In this document: positions 11,069-12,719 of the stretch, piece after piece
Position numbering within the stretch: the stretch's first letter is position 1
Layout: the number at the start of each line of letters is the position of its first letter
Source: an uncultured Ruminococcus sp.
GTDB taxonomy: Bacteria; Bacillota; Clostridia; Oscillospirales; Ruminococcaceae
Assembly: GCA_937894495.1 (NCBI GenBank)
Contig: CALCRR010000022.1
Span: 1 to 12,719, forward strand
DNA length: 12,719 nt
Reading direction: 5' to 3'
The notes under the pieces: model-generated
What the model saw: the letters and a program-made list of their open reading frames with translations, nothing else
What the model was told of the DNA's origin: nothing
Database searches by the model: none
Position numbers and translations under genes: made by a program

Positions 11069-12674
11069 ATATCAAAATACCCATAAACCAATCATAAACG
11101 TTTTTAACAAAACTATATTCATCAACCGGAACACTATACTTATCATTTTGAAGTTTGTTGGTAATAGTATTTAATCTAATTACCCATTCAGTCTTAGCTT
11201 CCTTACCACCCGAAATCTTCTCCTCTTCCGGACGGACAAAAATATCTTCAAAAAGCATTGACCAATTCTTACCGTTTATAATAATCTGTTTGCAATCTGA
11301 TAAGGGAACATAATCCCATATAGGGATATCAATTTCGTCACCATTATTGGCTACACTCTCATAGATTGCTTCATCTGCTTCATTTTTTGCTTTAGTATAG
11401 ATGCTTTTGGGCAAACCTTTTATTAGCCAACTTTCACCATAGTAGTCTTCAAGCTTGGATGAAATGACCATTTTAATTCTTGATTCGAGTTCTTTTAACA
11501 TAGTTCTTGTATCATCATTATATTCTTTTGACTCATTTTGCCAGTATTCGTTCAATCCTTCCGGATTAAAATCAGGTCTTGAATCAGCTATGGCTTTCTG
11601 ATATGCTCGCCAAAATCTGGTATCGGCACCTCCTCCAAAGTAACCTCTAAGATTCTTACGATGCTCAGGTGTAAGTGCATTTAAATACTCTGTTAATGGC
11701 TTAAGATAATATTCTATTAAGCTGAACATATCGTTAATATCCTGAGTTTTAGGAGAAATGATTCCTTTCTCAACAAGCATATTTACAATGTCATTGATAA
11801 CACGTATTACAGCTTGAATTCCACGATTCATCGTGAGCATTCCGTTATCTCTATCTCCCTTATCCCACTCACTAAGCGATTTATCCCTAATATACAGAAG
11901 GCACTTTTCAATAAACGGATAGAAAAGATCACAAGTGTCTTGATTATTACCACAATCAAAGGTTCCGCTTTTTTGTAAAGTGTTTTTCTTGCCATAAGCA
12001 TCGAAAAAATTACACTTCTTTAATGCCGACTGTATTGCTTCAACAGTAATGCATCTATCAGGAGTGATTTCACTTTCACCGATAACAACTCTTGAATGAA
12101 GAGGTGACGTTGATTCTTCGCCCAGCATTTGTGCAATTTTAGATCTGAGTGCCTGTCTTTGCTCGCTTAGATCTTCTGAATCCCAAAGCATATCTGCATT
12201 CAAAGTGACTCTTAATGATTTCGGAACTGCTTTTTGATTCTCATTTATATCCATAAATATCTTGATTTGTTCAGTTCTTTCAAGATCTACAAAAGCAACA
12301 ACGGGAATACTATTTGTTGAAGCATAATCAGAATCAGAATAACCATATAATCGATGTTGTCCATCAATAATATATGCCGATCTGTATCTTTTAGGAATAT
12401 GCAGAATTCCTATTTTAGAAATAGTTCCTTCAACTTTAGTTGCCGACTGATCAAATGCAAGCCCTTTACCATTAGTATCTATACATATTATAATTGAGTT
12501 TGGAAAGTATCCTCCATTATTTATAAAATTTCGTACATCTTGTAGACGCTTCTTCTTTATTATTCTTTGGTAGGTTGGCATCATGTTCTGGTGAGCTTCT
12601 GATCTATGTAAAACATAACCTATCTTTAGAAGCTTTTCAGGTTCAATTGAAAACGAATAATATGTCACTGTCAA
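11067..12674 (-). CDS. DGQHR-domain protein (DndB-like)
   Basis: This 535-residue protein carries the defining motif DGQHRLYGY at residues 104-112, followed by FMDINENQKAVPKSLR (about 140-155). Both are hallmarks of the DGQHR/DndB family, which shares a ParB-like fold. DndB represses the DNA phosphorothioation genes, and DGQHR proteins also occur in other DNA-modification and defence loci. Here it is longer than typical DndB by a C-terminal region of unknown role. The frame begins at a TTG (12674) directly after an in-frame TGA, with GGGG 8 bases upstream as a weak ribosome binding site; a GTG at 12668 is an alternative. It is convergent with the dGTPase and as AT-rich as that gene. Its real partners, if any, lie beyond the right edge, since the promoter is not in the window. 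Confidence 0.85.
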   Translation of the reverse strand: MTVTYYSFSIEPEKLLKIGYVLHRSEAHQNMMPTYQRIIKKKRLQDVRNFINNGGYFPNSIIICIDTNGKGLAFDQSATKVEGTISKIGILHIPKRYRSAYIIDGQHRLYGYSDSDYASTNSIPVVAFVDLERTEQIKIFMDINENQKAVPKSLRVTLNADMLWDSEDLSEQRQALRSKIAQMLGEESTSPLHSRVVIGESEITPDRCITVEAIQSALKKCNFFDAYGKKNTLQKSGTFDCGNNQDTCDLFYPFIEKCLLYIRDKSLSEWDKGDRDNGMLTMNRGIQAVIRVINDIVNMLVEKGIISPKTQDINDMFSLIEYYLKPLTEYLNALTPEHRKNLRGYFGGGADTRFWRAYQKAIADSRPDFNPEGLNEYWQNESKEYNDDTRTMLKELESRIKMVISSKLEDYYGESWLIKGLPKSIYTKAKNEADEAIYESVANNGDEIDIPIWDYVPLSDCKQIIINGKNWSMLFEDIFVRPEEEKISGGKEAKTEWVIRLNTITNKLQNDKYSVPVDEYSFVKNVYDWFMGILI

Positions 12675-12719
12675 TCACTTAACCCCAAAAGCTCCAAAAA
12701 CAGATCGCAAGATTAACAA
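12675..12719 (-). CDS. Possible C-terminal end of the gene upstream of the DGQHR gene (partial)
   Basis: On the minus strand one frame is open from the right edge to a TGA at 12675-12677, giving 14 residues (LLILRSVFGAFGVK). The TGA directly abuts the TTG start of the DGQHR gene, a spacing usual for co-transcribed genes. Another frame reads DLFLELLGLSD before its stop at 12671-12673 but is closed by a TAA at 12713-12715. The stretch is too short to assign or to exclude chance. Confidence 0.3.
   Translation of the reverse strand: MLILRSVFGAFGVK

Noticed and set aside
11067..12719. A phosphorothioation (dnd) cluster
   Set aside because: Only a DGQHR/DndB-like gene is present. Without DndC, DndD or DndE in the window the system cannot be claimed.

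Overview
The window looks like an accessory, defence-rich stretch of a Clostridia (Bacillota) chromosome, most like Ruminococcus or a related Oscillospiraceae. This is inferred from consistent GGAGG-type ribosome binding sites, consensus sigma-A promoters, moderate-to-low GC content and the kinds of proteins encoded. No rRNA, tRNA or core housekeeping operon is visible.

Left part (1-2349): the end of an integrated mobile element. Three small ORFs lead to a large serine recombinase (460-2025) with a perfect consensus promoter embedded in a long operator-like dyad. Just past the recombinase, on the opposite strand, lies the first 23 or so codons of a different serine recombinase. It is cut off about two codons after its catalytic serine, and its small SHOCT-like partner gene is intact. 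The simplest reading is that the left element inserted into the recombinase gene of an older element, giving a nested insertion whose right junction is near 2054-2074.

Middle part (2497-6186): a leftward two-gene defence operon, rloA-rloB (AAA ATPase plus RloB protein, the AbiL-type pair). Its promoter is flanked by two near-identical dyads. To its right are about 780 bases without a convincing gene but full of inverted repeats. These include two copies of one hairpin with compensatory base changes and a third hairpin that shares the outer stem. An unrecognised 224-residue protein gene follows, with its own promoter and terminator. A 13-base inverted repeat lies at both ends of this block.

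Right part (6238-12719): a small conserved-looking ORF plus a short SSB, under a promoter whose -10 box sits inside a dyad. Then comes a MazG-like NTP pyrophosphohydrolase overlapping a nuclease-helicase fusion, driven by a perfect consensus promoter. A dGTPase follows 50 bases downstream, and a DGQHR (DndB-like) protein is convergent to it. The MazG-like enzyme and the dGTPase both consume nucleotides, and the helicase carries a DUF559/Vsr-like nuclease domain, so this part is best read as an antiviral cluster. The dGTPase and DGQHR genes are clearly more AT-rich than the helicase, so the cluster was probably assembled from several sources.
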